This document shows positions 52,561 through 64,000 of a DNA stretch of 64,000 nucleotides, piece by piece. Position 1 is the first letter of the stretch, and every line of letters begins with the position of its first letter. The DNA is from Dioctria linearis. Its lineage: Eukaryota > Arthropoda > Insecta > Diptera > Asilidae. The DNA lies in assembly GCA_963930735.1 (NCBI GenBank), contig OZ005740.1, positions 110,537,677 to 110,601,676 on the forward strand, in the 5' to 3' direction. Under the pieces are notes generated by a model. The model was given only the letters and a program-made list of their open reading frames with translations. It was not told where the DNA came from and did no database searches. The position numbers were made by a program, and so were the translations under genes.

Positions 52561-53993
52561 AATTGGTTTTTACATCTTTTCCGACTGTCCAACAGAAGAG
52601 CTGATGTGACTAGTCGCTGTTTCATTTCTAGTCTCTCCACGAATAGCTTGCTCCCTGGCTCCACATCTCTGGCATACTTTTCTGTTCCCCTCTTCTTGTG
52701 ACTCCATTCGTCGGCGTTTTCTGCAGTCCCTTTGGAGGTGTCCGGGTCTATTACAATTCCAGCATCTAAGAATACCACGTGACGGAGTGCTCTCTAATGA
52801 CTGCATTCTGTTGCAGGTACATTCCTCCACCGAAATTTCTCTCACTCGTACTGCACTCCGAGAAGCTTGTCTAGCAGATTCATATGCTAATGCACAGGCT
52901 AGCGCTTCTGCTGTTGACATCTTTCCTGCTAGCCTTAGTGCTTGTTGTAAATTTTGATCTGCATTAGCATCCACAAATGCTTCTGTTGCCACTTCATTAA
53001 GGAATTCTGCATTGACGCTAGAGTATGAAAGGTAAGCTAATCTTTCCACATCAGCCTGCAGCTGTTGTAGTGATTCGCCATGCTTCTGAATTCTGTTGCG
53101 TAACTGCAAGCGATATACTTGCTGCATGTGTTCATCCCCATAACGTAATTCTATCGCCTGTACTAATGAAGTGTAATCACGTTGCCTGTCAATCGATATA
53201 GTTTGTAATAGCTCTGATGCAGGACGTCGAAGTGCTAATACCAGAGCTGTGGCTTTGTCTGCATCATTCCATCCATTTACTTCGGAAGCTGCCTCAAATT
53301 GTCTCTTGAAAATATGTCACGGATTTTGTCCATCAAATATTGGAGTTTCATTCTGCCTGCACCGGATATTTCAGTTCCTTCATGCCGAGGTTGTCTATGC
53401 TTCATCTTCTCCAAATCTGCTTTAAAGTTGTCAAGCTCCTCCGTAACATTTTGTTGTACTTCCGACATTTGTTGTTGAACTTCTACCATTTCCTGCTGGA
53501 TTCCTTCAATTTTCAATTTTGTTCGTCTAATGAATTTTTAAGAAAATTCTTCTGTTCCTCCAAACAGGTTTCTAGACAATTCTGCAAAGAACTCTTTTGT
53601 TCATCCCAACGGGCTTCTAGAGAATTCTTTTGTTCTTCTAAACATGTAGAGAATTCTGTTGATCCTCATTAGCTTTCTTCTGCTCATCCAAACGGGCTTC
53701 TAGAGAATTCCTTTGTTCGTCCAAACGGGTTTCCATAGATTTTTTGTGTTCCTCGAGAGAATTCTTTTGTTCCTGGAGAGAATTCTTTTGGTCATAAAAA
53801 CGGGTTTCTATTTTGCTCATTAAAGTACTTAAAAGCGGTTCTATGTTCATCGCAGGCTCTTCTTCAACTTCAGGTCCTTCTTCGAAAACAAATGTCTCAG
53901 GATTCTTTTGTTCCTCTATCAAAGCTTGTCTAAGTCGCTCCACTAGAACATTCTTTAGACCTGTCGTTTGCAATCACCGCTTCCCCAACTCCA
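52561..53993 (-). pseudogene. Gypsy-A copy 2 gag
   Basis: This minus-strand gag fragment runs from the SAP-like N-terminus (about 53990-53900) through a coiled coil of SLEEQ/LDEQ heptads (53830-53640). Capsid pieces follow (53516-53277) and then 53127-52570, which has a CCHC knuckle CWNCNRPGHLQRDC. Stops and frameshifts occur, for example at 53640. It preserves the knuckle better than copy 1. Confidence 0.8.
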
Positions 53994-54180
53994 CTTTCAA
54001 TTCCTGTATGCGAAGCTCCTCTAGTTTGCGTCCCATTACTTTAATACTTCACTCAGAGTTTAATATAAAGTTATCTTTCTGAATTTTTACACACGATTTC
54101 ACACAACTAATCACTCTTTGAATTGCAAAGTCAAATGCGACCACTTTATTTCGCGATTTTATTTTACTTCTGACACCAGT

Positions 54181-54503
54181 TGTTACGAGCGTGGCCTTAG
54201 TTCGTTATTTAAAACACAATATTTCAATAATCATTCAAAAGTTCTTTCTTTATTTAACTTTACTTTATAGTTATCGCTAGTACTTCTAATTATCGCAATC
54301 CAAATAGTTTGCTTCGTTCACTTCACTGTCTGAAATAAGACTCGCCTCCTGTATGTGAGTAGCGCCGTAATTACACTCTACGAATTATCCTAGAACCTTC
54401 CTGTATATACCATTCTCCAAACCCAGTTTAATAGGATGTCACTAACTTAAAGTTGTTTCCATTTCCAATAGATGTCGCTTGTATCACTTTGTGGCGCGTA
54501 ACA
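54181..54503 (-). repeat. Gypsy-A copy 2 5' LTR
   Basis: 323 bp, TGTTACGAGCGTGGCC to GCGCGTAACA, shorter than the 431-440-bp LTRs of copy 1 because of deletions. The adjoining minus strand has the same PBS (54163-54180). Confidence 0.85.
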
Positions 54504-55603
54504 ATACATTCCTGTACATCATGGCAGTACCAGAGAGATGTTAATGAACATTCAGGACAGCATCAGCATTTTTTTTTACAACAAGGGGTGCTACGCAGGA
54601 TCCCATGCAGTGTCTACGTGACAAAATTTTAATTTTAGGGCATTCTCATTAGAGAAATATTTCAGTACTTTCAAGTCAGCATTAGATAACCGTCTAGTTA
54701 TAATTGCTTCTGAGTAATAGTGGAAATGTTAGACAACACTAGTCAATAGCGTTTATAAGTCCAGGTATATTAATTCTTTTAGCAGTGAAGGAGCTGAAAT
54801 TCCAAGGAGGCGCCTCTACGGGGAACCCCAGCATTGATCTGTAAGTCAAGTTTTTCTTTTATTATGAATCTTTCGTTGAGTATTTCGGATGTCTAAATGA
54901 ACGCTAGATAAGCGCTACAGCAGGACCAGTGCCTATAATTATTTATATCATTTTAGCGCTCTAAGTATAGTCGTTCATTTCGGCACCCTATTAAAAAGAA
55001 GAAGAAAATATATATATAAAACAAATCTAAAATCGTGCTGGATTAAGTCAGGCGTGTCAAATCGAACTTTTTATATTGAATATTACATAAAAAAAGTTTC
55101 TGATGCCTAGTTGAACAGTGAAGGCCAATTTGCCTACATAAAGTATAGAGTTTCTTTCAAATAAAATTGATATCTAAGACTAAAATAGAAAGGCCGGGGG
55201 GGGGACGTTCCTTTAGTGAGCATCCGTCATGCCCTGGACGAGAGATAATTAAGCTATTTAGACTATATAACCTATAGAGAAACATTTTCGGATAAGAAGT
55301 ATCTCCGTGAACGGAAGGTAAAGCCACAGCAATTTTTGACTTTACCAAATTTTCATAGTTAGAAAGTGTCGAATATTATTTGATTACCAGAACATAGTCT
55401 AACATTGACGCAATTGACCAGAATTAGTTAATACTTGTTGATTCTAAAATAATGTTTAGATGTTAGAGAACATATTTTAGTTGTGATAGTAAAACTTTTC
55501 TCTTTTCGGAAACCTCTGTTTCATCTACGTTCACCTATCGAATATTTTACAAACCCAGATGTATATTTATTATCAAATATACACATTTCATCCTTCGATC
55601 CAA
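54504..55603. repeat. Unclassified repeat, copy 2, empty site for the Harbinger-like insert
   Basis: Nearly identical to 41983-43787 but without the 42443-43172 insert. It has one extra short segment near 55035-55075. It starts at the Gypsy-A copy 2 LTR and ends at GATCCAAG, where BEL-3 gag begins. No ORF of substance. Confidence 0.85.
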
Positions 55604-57293
55604 GCAAAGGCTATCAAGGATCTTATCCGAAATTATAAAAAGGATCCACAAGAGAGGAAAACAGCAAGCTATTATCAACGTAGACTTGGCGAACTAGAGC
55701 AGGCATGGAGTGCCTTTGAGGCAACTGACAATAAAATCAGAGAACTAGATGATCCACCATTCTATCATCCATATTTCAGTCAGGACTACTACCAAGAGGT
55801 TATATCATTATAAAACCAGTACCACAAACACTTTCAAGAGTTGGCAGGCCCTGAAATACAGGTCGATAATGACGATCAAAATGGCGCAACAGCGCAAGTC
55901 TCACCACAGAAAATTCATGAAAGGGTTGCCAAAAATCGACGGAAAAGGGGGGTCATTCCTAAATCATATTCGACGTCCACTACAGATATGACCAGAATAT
56001 TACGCCGACAGGAGGGCATGATGCAGTCCCTGAGTCGCATGCTTGGCGGCATTGAACTCAATGAAACAAATACTTAACAGTATTTGAAGCTGAAGAGCAA
56101 TATTATTAGCAGACAGTGGTCCCAGATCGAAGAACAATCCTATACTTTATGGGAATTTACTGAAGATCGAGGCAAGTTGGGATACAACACAGCCAAATAC
56201 ACAAAATTAGAGGAAAGAGTACAGCAAACTCTAGAGCAATTGTCGATTAAGATTGACGGATTGTCAATACCAATTGAAACGCATGCCATCCATCAAGGCA
56301 TGCACCCAGCCTTAAAGGTTCCAAAAATTACTCTACCTCGGTTCGATGGCACCTATCTTGAGTGGCGACAATTTTATAACCTCTTCAATCAAATGGTTCA
56401 TAGCCAGTCACTGTTGACTTGCCAAAAGATGTGGTATTTGAAGACAAACTTGGTAGGCGAGGCAGAAAAACTCATCAGACACCTCTCACTCACAGAAGAG
56501 AACTACCTAACAGCTTGGAAAATGCTACAAGATAGGTACAACAATACAAGAGTATTAGTTACTGCTATATTCAATAAAATATTGGGACAACCGAGTCATG
56601 TTTCTGACACACCAAGTTTTGCAATCAAGTCGTCACACGATACCACGCAAGAATGCTTACTAGCTCTAGAAAATATGGGAGTGTCCACTAAAAACTGGGA
56701 TCCGATGCTTCTTCATATCCTCATGAAGAAACTGGGCAAGACTACTCACACTCTTTACGAGCAATCGTTGTCAAATCCCAAACATCTTCAGACTATCAAG
56801 GACTTCTTGGCATTTTTGGAGAATCGATTCCAGTCTCTCGAAGCTCTGCGCACCAAAGGCAAGTCATTTATAGACGACCATCATAGAAGACCAACCGCAA
56901 GACCAATGACTTCTGTTGCCATTACAACACCATCATGTGTGTCATGCAAGGGAAGCCATCAGCTATTTCATTGCACAACATTTTTGAAAATGAGTCCGTC
57001 AAGCCGTTTAAATCTGCTAAGAAGTCACAAATTGTGCATTAATTGTATGAGATCGGGACGTGGTGCAGCCCAATGCCATCTGCGACCTTGCACGAGGTGT
57101 AACAAAAAACATAATACACTGGTACACCTCAAGGAACAAGAAGGACTAAATTCGCCATCCAACTCAATTTCTTCAACATCAAGAGAATTTGAAGCTTCGT
57201 TATGCTCAGCTCATCTCACACATTCATTGATAACCAGTGGTACCCAAAGTGTATCGTCCACCACAGGTACAGTGGTAAATAATACCCTGTAGC
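55604..57293 (+). pseudogene. BEL-3 gag, 5'-truncated
   Basis: Gag begins without its start codon or LTR. Frames 55604-55813, 55841-56077 and 56084-57292 give IKDLIRNYKKDPQERK, a basic linker, KVPKITLPRFDGTYLEW, QKMWYLKTNLVGEAEKLI and SSHDTTQECLLALENMG. Zinc knuckle-like clusters follow (CVSCKGSHQLFHC, CINCMRSGRGAAQC, CTRCNKKHNTLVH). Stops at about 55811 and 56075 and one at 57290 split it. It is closely related to BEL-1 gag. Confidence 0.85.
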
Positions 57294-57299
57294 GAAGCC

Positions 57300-58090
57300 A
57301 TGTACTGCTAAGTACACCAAGAGTTAAATTGACAGGTCAAAATGGCACTATTTTAGAATGCCGAGCAATTTTAGACTCGGGTTCTCAGATCAACATCATC
57401 AGTGAGCGCATTGCCAAGAAGCTGGGTCTCACTACAACAGCTGACACTGTACATATAAAAGGCATCGGCCAAGGAAGACAAAGACCCCAACAAAGGAGAA
57501 ATGTGTTGCTTCAATCCAGATTGAATGGCTATTCTGCGAGAGTGGAAGCATTTGTTCTTCCAAACATAATCTCGCCTCAACCAGCTCGAATATTGGACAT
57601 TTCTACGTGGAGCATACCGCTGAACATCCCTCTAGCAGATCCTAACTTTAACCACCCAAACAACATTGATCTATTGCTTGGGGCTGAATTTTATCATCAG
57701 CTCCTATCAATAGGCCAAATTAAATTGGCAGAAGATCTACCAACTATGCAAAATACACTGCTCGGTTGGATTATTGCGGGAAAAATAGAACGAATTTCCT
57801 CTACCACAACGACATGCGGAATATGCACTGAAGACCAAGCGCTAGACTAAGCTATTGAGAAGCTTTGGCGACTAGAGGAGGTTGAAGAAGTTAATGTTCA
57901 GATGACACCAGCAGAAAGTCATTGTGAAGCTTATTATAATCAAACGATGCAGCGGGACCCTAGTGGGCGATTTATAGTAAGATTGCCATTCGCTGATGAT
58001 GCTTCGAGGTTTGGTGACTCCAGAAGCGTAGCTCTACGCAGGTTCATGTCACTAGAGAGAAAATTATCCAAACACAGCCAATTAAGATAG
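57300..58090 (+). pseudogene. BEL-3 protease and following region
   Basis: Frame 57329-57850 carries the retropepsin ILDSGSQINIISE (about residue 15, DSG), IDLLLGAEFYHQLL and a downstream LLGWIIAGKI. After a stop at 57848 the next segment has RFIVRLPFADDASRFGDS. The stop at 58088 ends it. Confidence 0.85.
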
Positions 58091-58099
58091 CAATACGTA

Positions 58100-58640
58100 A
58101 ATTTTATGGATGAATATAGCCGATTAGGTCACATGGGGGAAGTTAATTTTGAGGCAATAACACCACCGTACTACCTCTTACCACACCACAGTATTTACAG
58201 ACCCGACAGCAGCACTACAAAGCTTAGAGTGGTCTTTGATGCCTCTGCGAAGAGCTCATCCAACTTCTCACTAAATGATGTACTGCATGCTGGCCCTAGT
58301 TTGCAAGACGGTCTCTTCTCAATTTTATTACGGTTTCGGATGCCACGATTCGTCTTCACCGCGGACATTGAGAAAATGTACCGGCAAGTGCTAATTCAAG
58401 AAGAGGAAAGTATCAGCTAAATCTCTGGAGGAGCGATCCAAATGAGCCACTAAAATGCTATCAACTGCGTACGATCACTTATGGAACAGCATCAGCCCCA
58501 TATTTGGCTACCAAGTGCCTACAACGTTTAGCTCATAGTGGGGCTCAGAGACATCCTTTGGGATTAGCGTCCATTCTACAAAATTTTGTGGGTGTGATGA
58601 CACCTGTCATCGTCACCGCGAAGATCTTCCTTTAACAGCT
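58100..58640 (+). pseudogene. BEL-3 reverse transcriptase with deleted active site
   Basis: It starts with YYLLPHHSIYRPDSSTTKLR, then VVFDASAKSSSNFSLNDVL and FTADIEKMYRQVL. After a frameshift at about 58418 the frame reads TITYGTASAPYLATKC. At about 58570 the sequence jumps from HPLGL to NFVGVMTPVIVTAKIF, so the YxDD box and thumb are deleted. Confidence 0.85.
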
Positions 58641-60589
58641 TTGGCAGTTAAAATTGGATTGGGACGCGGCCCTGCCATTGGAACTGCACACAAGGTGGAT
58701 CAAATTTCAGGAGGGGCTACGAAATATGGAGGAGATACAGTTTCCCAGGCACATCTTTGCGAATGAAATTGCAAGAACAACACAGCTCCATGCCTTTGCA
58801 TATATGCTATATATGTCAGATAGATTATTACTAATGGAAGAATCATTGTCAGATTGTTATGCGCCAAGCCTAGAAGTTCAAGCTTTGTGCCACATAATTG
58901 GCTGCCGAACTTGTCAACCGTGCGAAGCGCATTTTAGAATGCGAGGATACGGTTACTTACCTCTGGACTGATTCCGAAGGGGTATTGGTATGGATTAATT
59001 CATCATCTACATCCTTTCACACCATTGTCGCCAATCGTATTGCCGAAAGGAACTTCAGATTTCATGTGACGTGGAAAGAAAACGTGCGGCAGCATCAGCC
59101 ATTGCTACCAGTTCCAAGGATATTGGTTTATCCTTATCTAACCCACTACACGAAATCGAGCACGGAAACTCCTTTAGACGATTACAGAGGATCACTGCCT
59201 ATGCATTAAGGTTTTTCAATCGCACCAAATTAAAGGCCCAGAACCTCACCCCACCATCAGAGGGGATAGCTCTTACGTCTAAGGAACTTGATGCTGCACT
59301 TAAAGTTCTTATAAAATTAATGCAGCAATCCATCTTTAAAGACGAGTTTCGTGAACTTGAACGTCAGAAGGAAGTCAATAAAAGAGCCCAATTAGTAGCC
59401 TCTCACCGTTTGTGGATGAAATTGGGATAATTCGTGTAGGCGAGCGATTGGAGGCATCAAGTCTTTCTTACGACGCCAAACCTTCACTGCGCTCTACAAA
59501 TGCAAATGGCTACTATAAGACAACGCCTTTGGCCAATTAAGGGCAAGACCCTGGCTAGATATGTAGTTCAACATTCACAGATAATGGGAAATTTGCCACC
59601 CAACCGGATCCAGCCTGCCCGACCGTTTTTTAAATCAGGCGTTGACTTCTGTGGCCCGGTTTACATACATTACCGAATCAGAGGTAAAAAAAACCGCAAA
59701 AGGCTTATATAGCAATTTTTGCTGTTTCGCCACGAAGGCAGTGCACTTGGAAATTGTCGGAGACCTGACCACAGAGGCCTTCATAGCTGCCCTTAAACGT
59801 TTCACTGGGCGGAGAGGGAATTGCAAAAATCTATATTGCGACAACGCCACCAATTTAGTTGGAGCACGAAATCAACTGGACAAGTTATCAAATACAAGTG
59901 AGGCACAAGAAAAAATTGGCTCACCATGCAGCTCACGCGGCATCGATTTTCATTTCATACCCCCAAGAGACCCACACTTCGGTGGTTTGTGGGAAGCCGC
60001 AGTAAAATCGGCTAAATATTTACTCCAAAGAAGCATGACATCAGCATCGTTGACACATGAAGAACTAGAAACGGTGATTGACGAAATTGAAGCTATACTA
60101 AATTCAAGACCTTTAACATCGATGTCAGCGGATCCCAATGATCTGACAGCGTTAACTCCCGGCCATTTTCTTATAGGTGACCCATTGACTGCTCCCGTTG
60201 ATTCCATGTCGAAGCCGTGCAAAGCAAGCCTGTTAACTCGATGGAAAATAGTGTCCCACCTCAAACAAGAATTCTGGCAGCGCTGGTCCCATGAATATTT
60301 AAACGAGCTTCAGCACCGTTTCAAGTGGAAGAATCGTTGCGAAAACGTAGAGCCAGGCACAATTGTCGTCATACAGGAAGACAACACTCCTGTAATGAAA
60401 TCGCCGTTAGGACTCATACTACTGATTCACAAGGAAACAGATGGCTGTGCTAGAGTGGCTAATGTACGCACTGCTTCAGGTGTTTTACGAAGGCCTATCC
60501 ACAGATTATCACCCTTGACAACCGAAGCAGAACACTCCCATGAAGGGCCCATAGATCAAGAGACTCAGGAAACCCATGAGATTGAGTAG
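58641..60589 (+). pseudogene. BEL-3 RNase H remnant and integrase
   Basis: Frames 58654-58971 and 58898-59209 hold broken RNase H (LHAFAY region, WTDSEGVLVWI). Integrase spans 59071-60589 with SGVDFCGPVYIHYR (D), YCDNATNLVG (D) and FGGLWEAAVKSAK (E), then PGHFLIGDPLT and a C-terminal tail. A frameshift near 59700 and a deletion in the zinc-finger region (about 59420-59560) damage it. The catalytic triad is present. Confidence 0.88.
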
Positions 60590-62298
60590 AGTCATATTAC
60601 TCCACCAAGTAATGAGGCGAACGATTCATTCAACAGGCAACTCACACGATCATTCCACAACTGTTCCAAGGAAAAAGGCACGTACATCTCTTGGATCTTT
60701 AATAGTATCGGAATGGTTGGTTTGCCTACTCGCACCCGCTATTAGAGGTAGCCTAGTGGAAGTATCCAAATTCGATACACGACCGGGCATACATTTTGAA
60801 CAGTTGGGAACTACGAAGTTAGTCTCTACCGAATGGAATTTAGTAGCTTATTATGATCTGGAGCCATACTGGACAGAATTTAACAACTTTGAGAATGGCA
60901 CCAGGACGCTTGAACATCTTTGCAATCAAATAAGGCAGAAGGTTTCATGTAGCTCCGTAACTACTCAATTTCAACATTCACTTGAAGAGTTATGAAACGA
61001 CAACGATTTACTACCAATACAAGATCCAACCAACCGAAAGAGAAGAGGCGTTTTAAATATAGTCGGAAATGTCCCCAATTCACTATTCGGAGTGCTCGAC
61101 TCTCAATACGCAGAAGACATGGCTAAAACTATCGATGCCATAAAGGGAAATAAAAACCATCTAATGTTGCTGATCAAAAATCAAACTTCCATTATTGATT
61201 CGACAATCAACATAATCAAACGAGATCAGAAGGCTACGGACCAAAGATTTCGTGTATTAGAAGCTCAAATGACCCAATTGATCAGCCGCATCAACGACAC
61301 TGGGGACGAAGCGTATCAGTACAGAATACTACAGTTGTTTTCGTTATTGGCTATTCAAATGACTCTGAATTCTAACAACTTGCAAAGGATTCACTCGACA
61401 ATTGTGGATGTCTTGACCGAATTCCATCATGGTCAAATTCCTCCACAGCTGCTTTCACCATCACAACTGAAGGAAGAAACACTGCGCAACTCACATACCT
61501 CAGAATTTGAGGTTGCCCGCGAATCAAGAGAATATTCTGCAACTGTACAAAATGATAACTATCGAAAGGCAAGCGATTAACAGCTATGTCATATTCAAAC
61601 TAAATGTGCCGCTCATCAATATCGAACAATTTGATCTCTTCAGAATATTACCGGTGCCACTGTACATTAATGACACTTTTATAGCTATTCATCTTTGCGC
61701 TTCACATTTGGCGATTACTTCACACCGGGACCATCACTATCCTTTGACAGATCAGAAGCTGGCGTCATGCAAACACACAGAGAAAGATTTATACCTATGT
61801 AAACAACTTCATCCAGTGTATCCAGGCAAATGTGTGCTCGTGTGAATCTGACCTCTTAAATGGAATCTCCAATCCAGGAGCATACCACCTGATAACAATA
61901 GAAAATCACCCAATGGATTCAACTATCTCACACAAATCAATGGATTTACGCCCTCAAGGAGAACACCCTCATCAACGCTGTTTGTGAAAATGAAACTGTA
62001 TCAACACTGCTGAACGGTTCCGGCCTATTGAAACTTCAGCCTGTATGCATCATTAAACATCAATTCGTTACTCTCCAGGGCCACCACATCTACTCCAGTG
62101 ATTCAATATTATCTTACACTAAATTAGGAGATCTTCTCAATCAAAGGATCGTTATCATCCTCAATTATGCAAGGTCGAATTAAAACGCAGAGCTTTGATT
62201 TCCCATATGATATTTCTACCCATACGATGCATACTTTGGCTATCGGCTACATTGGACTAGCTTTGGTCATCATTATTATTGCCTGGTTACTGTACTAA
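60576..62298 (+). pseudogene. env: BEL-3 env, F-like envelope protein, broken
   Basis: The env frame overlaps the end of pol by 14 bp. It has a hydrophobic stretch (EWLVCLLAPAI) as signal peptide and TRPGIHFEQLG, the motif shared with Errantivirus-B env. A basic site NRKRR (about 61032) comes before a small-residue stretch, then a coiled helix region (61092-61400). A membrane anchor with YIGLALVIIIIAWLLY (about 62247-62295) ends it. Stops at 60993 and about 61578 and frameshifts after 61840 break it. Confidence 0.8.
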
Positions 62299-62414
62299 TT
62301 CCGGAGGGATGGCTGTAATTCTCCTTGCAACAATCCGAAACCCAAGCCTCGGCCTCGGCAAGTTCATCAAGACTTTGTCATCAACATCAACCAGGAGAGT
62401 TGAACGAGTTCAAT

Positions 62415-62424
62415 GGGGGGAGGA
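62415..62424 (+). promoter_or_regulatory. BEL-3 polypurine tract
   Basis: GGGGGGAGGA lies directly before TGTTAAGGTTCACG, the start of the 3' LTR. Confidence 0.75.
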
Positions 62425-62910
62425 TGTTAAGGTTCACGCATTCCATTAACTTCCAGAAAATAAAACCATACGATTCAAGTTTAATTTCCCACAAAAAATT
62501 AATGTTCTGTAATTCTCACGAAAGTTTTCCGCACTGTAAGCAAAATTAATCATAAAATAGCAGACGCAAGTTGACACCGCACCTGTGATGTGCATACATA
62601 CATACTGCAATGCTACTGCGTGCGAAGGCTTTCGTGAGAACCAAATTGCAAGTTGCGCGTCTTATCTGTAATTTTGGATACTTAATTCTTGTGTGTGTGT
62701 TTTTTTATTGTATTTAAATAGATTGATTACATCAAAATAAATGCTAGTCTGTTTGCAAGCGTGAAGTAGTTAGTTTCTTTAAAGCAGATTTACTAATTTT
62801 CTAGTTTTCAGATTTGGTGTGGTGGTTCAAGTACCGCTCATACCCATCACTTAAGTCAAGGTACAAGAACCTTGTCTTAAGATCTCAACGTAAAGTAAAA
62901 GAACTTTACA
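62425..62910 (+). repeat. BEL-3 3' LTR with two-hairpin array
   Basis: It starts TGTTAAGG after the polypurine tract and ends CTTTACA at 62910, where DNA-polymerase sequence returns. Two hairpins close to the end, 62851-62880 (inner stem CAAGGT/ACCTTG, loop ACAAGA) and 62890-62909 (GTAAAGT/ACTTTAC, loop AAAAGA), have the same shape as those of the BEL-1 LTR. No 5' partner exists. Confidence 0.75.
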
Positions 62911-63420
62911 AACTTCATTATCACCAGTTTCTTTAATAAACTCACCGCAAAACGTTGTAGCAACTTTAATATGATATTGTTGTTTTAATGTATTCTTAAT
63001 GCGGCGAGCAAGTAATTTGGAGGCATCTTGCATAAATAGTTTAGGATCTAGGTGGCTTATATTCACGATAACACCTGCCCTAATTCTACCTACGAATGCT
63101 GTTTTTATTTCTTCCCACTTAACAAAATCACTTTTTATTACACGTTGATTAATTCCTCCACCTTGATGGGGAGCTTTGATTAACACTCTCAACGATTTAA
63201 TTTGAGAAATACAGCTGTCCAAATGTCGTTTCATAGCATTCTAATTGCACTTCCGAAATGCTGCTTGAAATTTACAAATGTTTCTGTTGCACTCTTTAAC
63301 AATATTGTTTTTAATCACAAAATTTGCATCACTTAAACACTTTAACACATCTTCTCGCAATTTCTTAATTAATGAAAAACTTTCATTTACTACTGTGATA
63401 GACAGCTTTAATTTTTTTTT
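62911..63420 (-). pseudogene. Family-B DNA polymerase gene, N-terminal part
   Basis: The minus-strand frame 63234-62911 reads IKAPHQGGGINQRVIKSDF, then WEEIKTAFVGRIRAGV and HLDPKLFMQDASKLL and ends GEFIKETGDNEV at the BEL-3 LTR. A further in-frame stretch upstream (63415-63245, SFSLIKKLREDVLKCLSDA) is separated by one stop at about 63243. This N-terminal region belongs, as far as I know, to the large polymerases whose later part is at 41262-38207. The strand and order agree. Confidence 0.65.
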
Positions 63421-63637
63421 TATTAAACACTAACACAGAGAATATAGCAACGGTTTGTAAGCATGAATGATCTTGCTGCTACAATTATCATTGGACAGGA
63501 TGTTTTCCAACGAATTTGCTTACAGGCTGAGATGATATCGGATTACACCATAAACAAAAATCATTCAAATTAATTTGATTACTTTATTCTGCTGGTCGAA
63601 TTTGCAAATGAGATTGTTTACATGAATGCATACAAGA
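63421..63637. other. Upstream flank of the polymerase gene
   Basis: AT-rich and non-coding. It lies between the polymerase start and the tandem repeat. Nothing else seen. Confidence 0.3.
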
Positions 63638-64000
63638 AAATGTGAAAATTTGTTTACTTTATGTGAATTCCAATGAAACGTGTCGATCGGTAAAATTCTT
63701 GGAACAATAATATTTTTGGCTGCCTACAGGAAGTGCGGTATCAAATTACATGAAAAGAATAAACATGAATCATTTGCTGATATTGCTTAAATTTGTTTAC
63801 AACAGGATGTGAAAATTTGTTTACGAATTCCAATGAAACCTTTCGATCAGTAAAATTCTTGGAATTGGGCTGCTTACAGGAAGTGCGGTATCAAATTACA
63901 TGAAAAGTGTAAATGTGCTGATATTGCTTAAAGTTTGATTACTACACGATGTAAAAATTTGTTTACGAATTCCAATGAAACGCTTCGATCAATAAAATTT
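63638..64000. repeat. Tandem repeat, 140-170 bp unit, running off right edge
   Basis: Unit 1 (63638-63808), unit 2 (63809-63951) and the start of unit 3 (63952-64000) share AAATTTGTTTAC, AATTCCAATGAAAC, TCGATC, GTAAAATTCTTGGA, AGGAAGTGCGGTATCAAA and CTGATATTGCTTAAA. Unit 1 is longer because of small insertions. Confidence 0.9.

Larger units (their letters stand above)
51783..54503 (-). mobile_element. Gypsy-A copy 2, truncated to LTR, gag and protease
   Basis: A second member of the Gypsy-A family with its 5' LTR at 54181-54503. Only gag and protease remain, with RT, RNase H, integrase and the 3' LTR missing. It is more diverged than the LTR pair of the first copy. Confidence 0.85.

Overview
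This window looks like a piece of repeat-rich heterochromatic or pericentromeric DNA from an insect, most likely a fly (inference). It is AT-rich and holds no recognisable host gene. Almost every coding stretch belongs to a transposable element: BEL/Pao and Ty3/Gypsy retrotransposons, an insect errantivirus with an env gene, Harbinger-like, hAT-like and other TIR elements, and a broken family-B DNA polymerase gene of a Polinton/Maverick-like or viral type. No rRNA, tRNA gene or CRISPR array was seen.

Layout. 1-2286: AT-rich non-coding DNA with a gag-like ORF running off the left edge and a minus-strand TATA box. 2287-6240: a decayed BEL/Pao element on the minus strand (BEL-1), carrying a 388-bp hAT-like insert and a 593-bp long-TIR insert. 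6666-36002: a decayed Gypsy element on the plus strand (Gypsy-1), split by a four-level nest. Gypsy-A (minus, LTRs at 9260-9699 and 31990-32420, 4-bp target duplication) sits inside Gypsy-1. Errantivirus-B (plus, 14231-31389) sits inside Gypsy-A. BEL-C (plus, 19032-25748, 6-bp target duplication) sits inside Errantivirus-B. Gypsy-1 is also interrupted by a 1.36-kb insert with an array of 15 hairpins (32712-34075) and by a Harbinger-like element (34865-35717). 36005-37110: a CsRn1/Kabuki-type Gypsy gag-protease fragment (minus). 37400-38175: minisatellites.

38207-41262: the exonuclease and polymerase part of a family-B DNA polymerase (minus). Its N-terminal part lies at 62911-63420 on the same strand, so a single gene was apparently split by about 21.6 kb of later insertions. 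These are an unclassified repeat (41263-43787, itself holding a Harbinger-like element), Gypsy-D with a RING-like finger in its gag (43982-50394), a second pol fragment of Gypsy-D (50395-51782), a Gypsy-A fragment (minus, 51783-54503), a second copy of the unclassified repeat (54504-55603) and a 5'-truncated BEL element with an env gene (BEL-3, 55604-62910). 63638-64000 is a tandem repeat next to the polymerase start.

Relative age can be read from the nesting and LTR identity. BEL-C and Errantivirus-B are the youngest large insertions, with nearly identical LTR pairs. Both have nevertheless lost the distal part of RNase H. No large element here is autonomous. The most interesting signals are the hairpin array with constant loops and covarying stems at 33163-33744, similar hairpin arrays in the BEL LTRs, an acidic leader ORF of Errantivirus-B whose splice donor is in frame with an acceptor just before env, the split polymerase gene, and a Harbinger-like insert whose empty site is preserved in a second copy 12 kb away.
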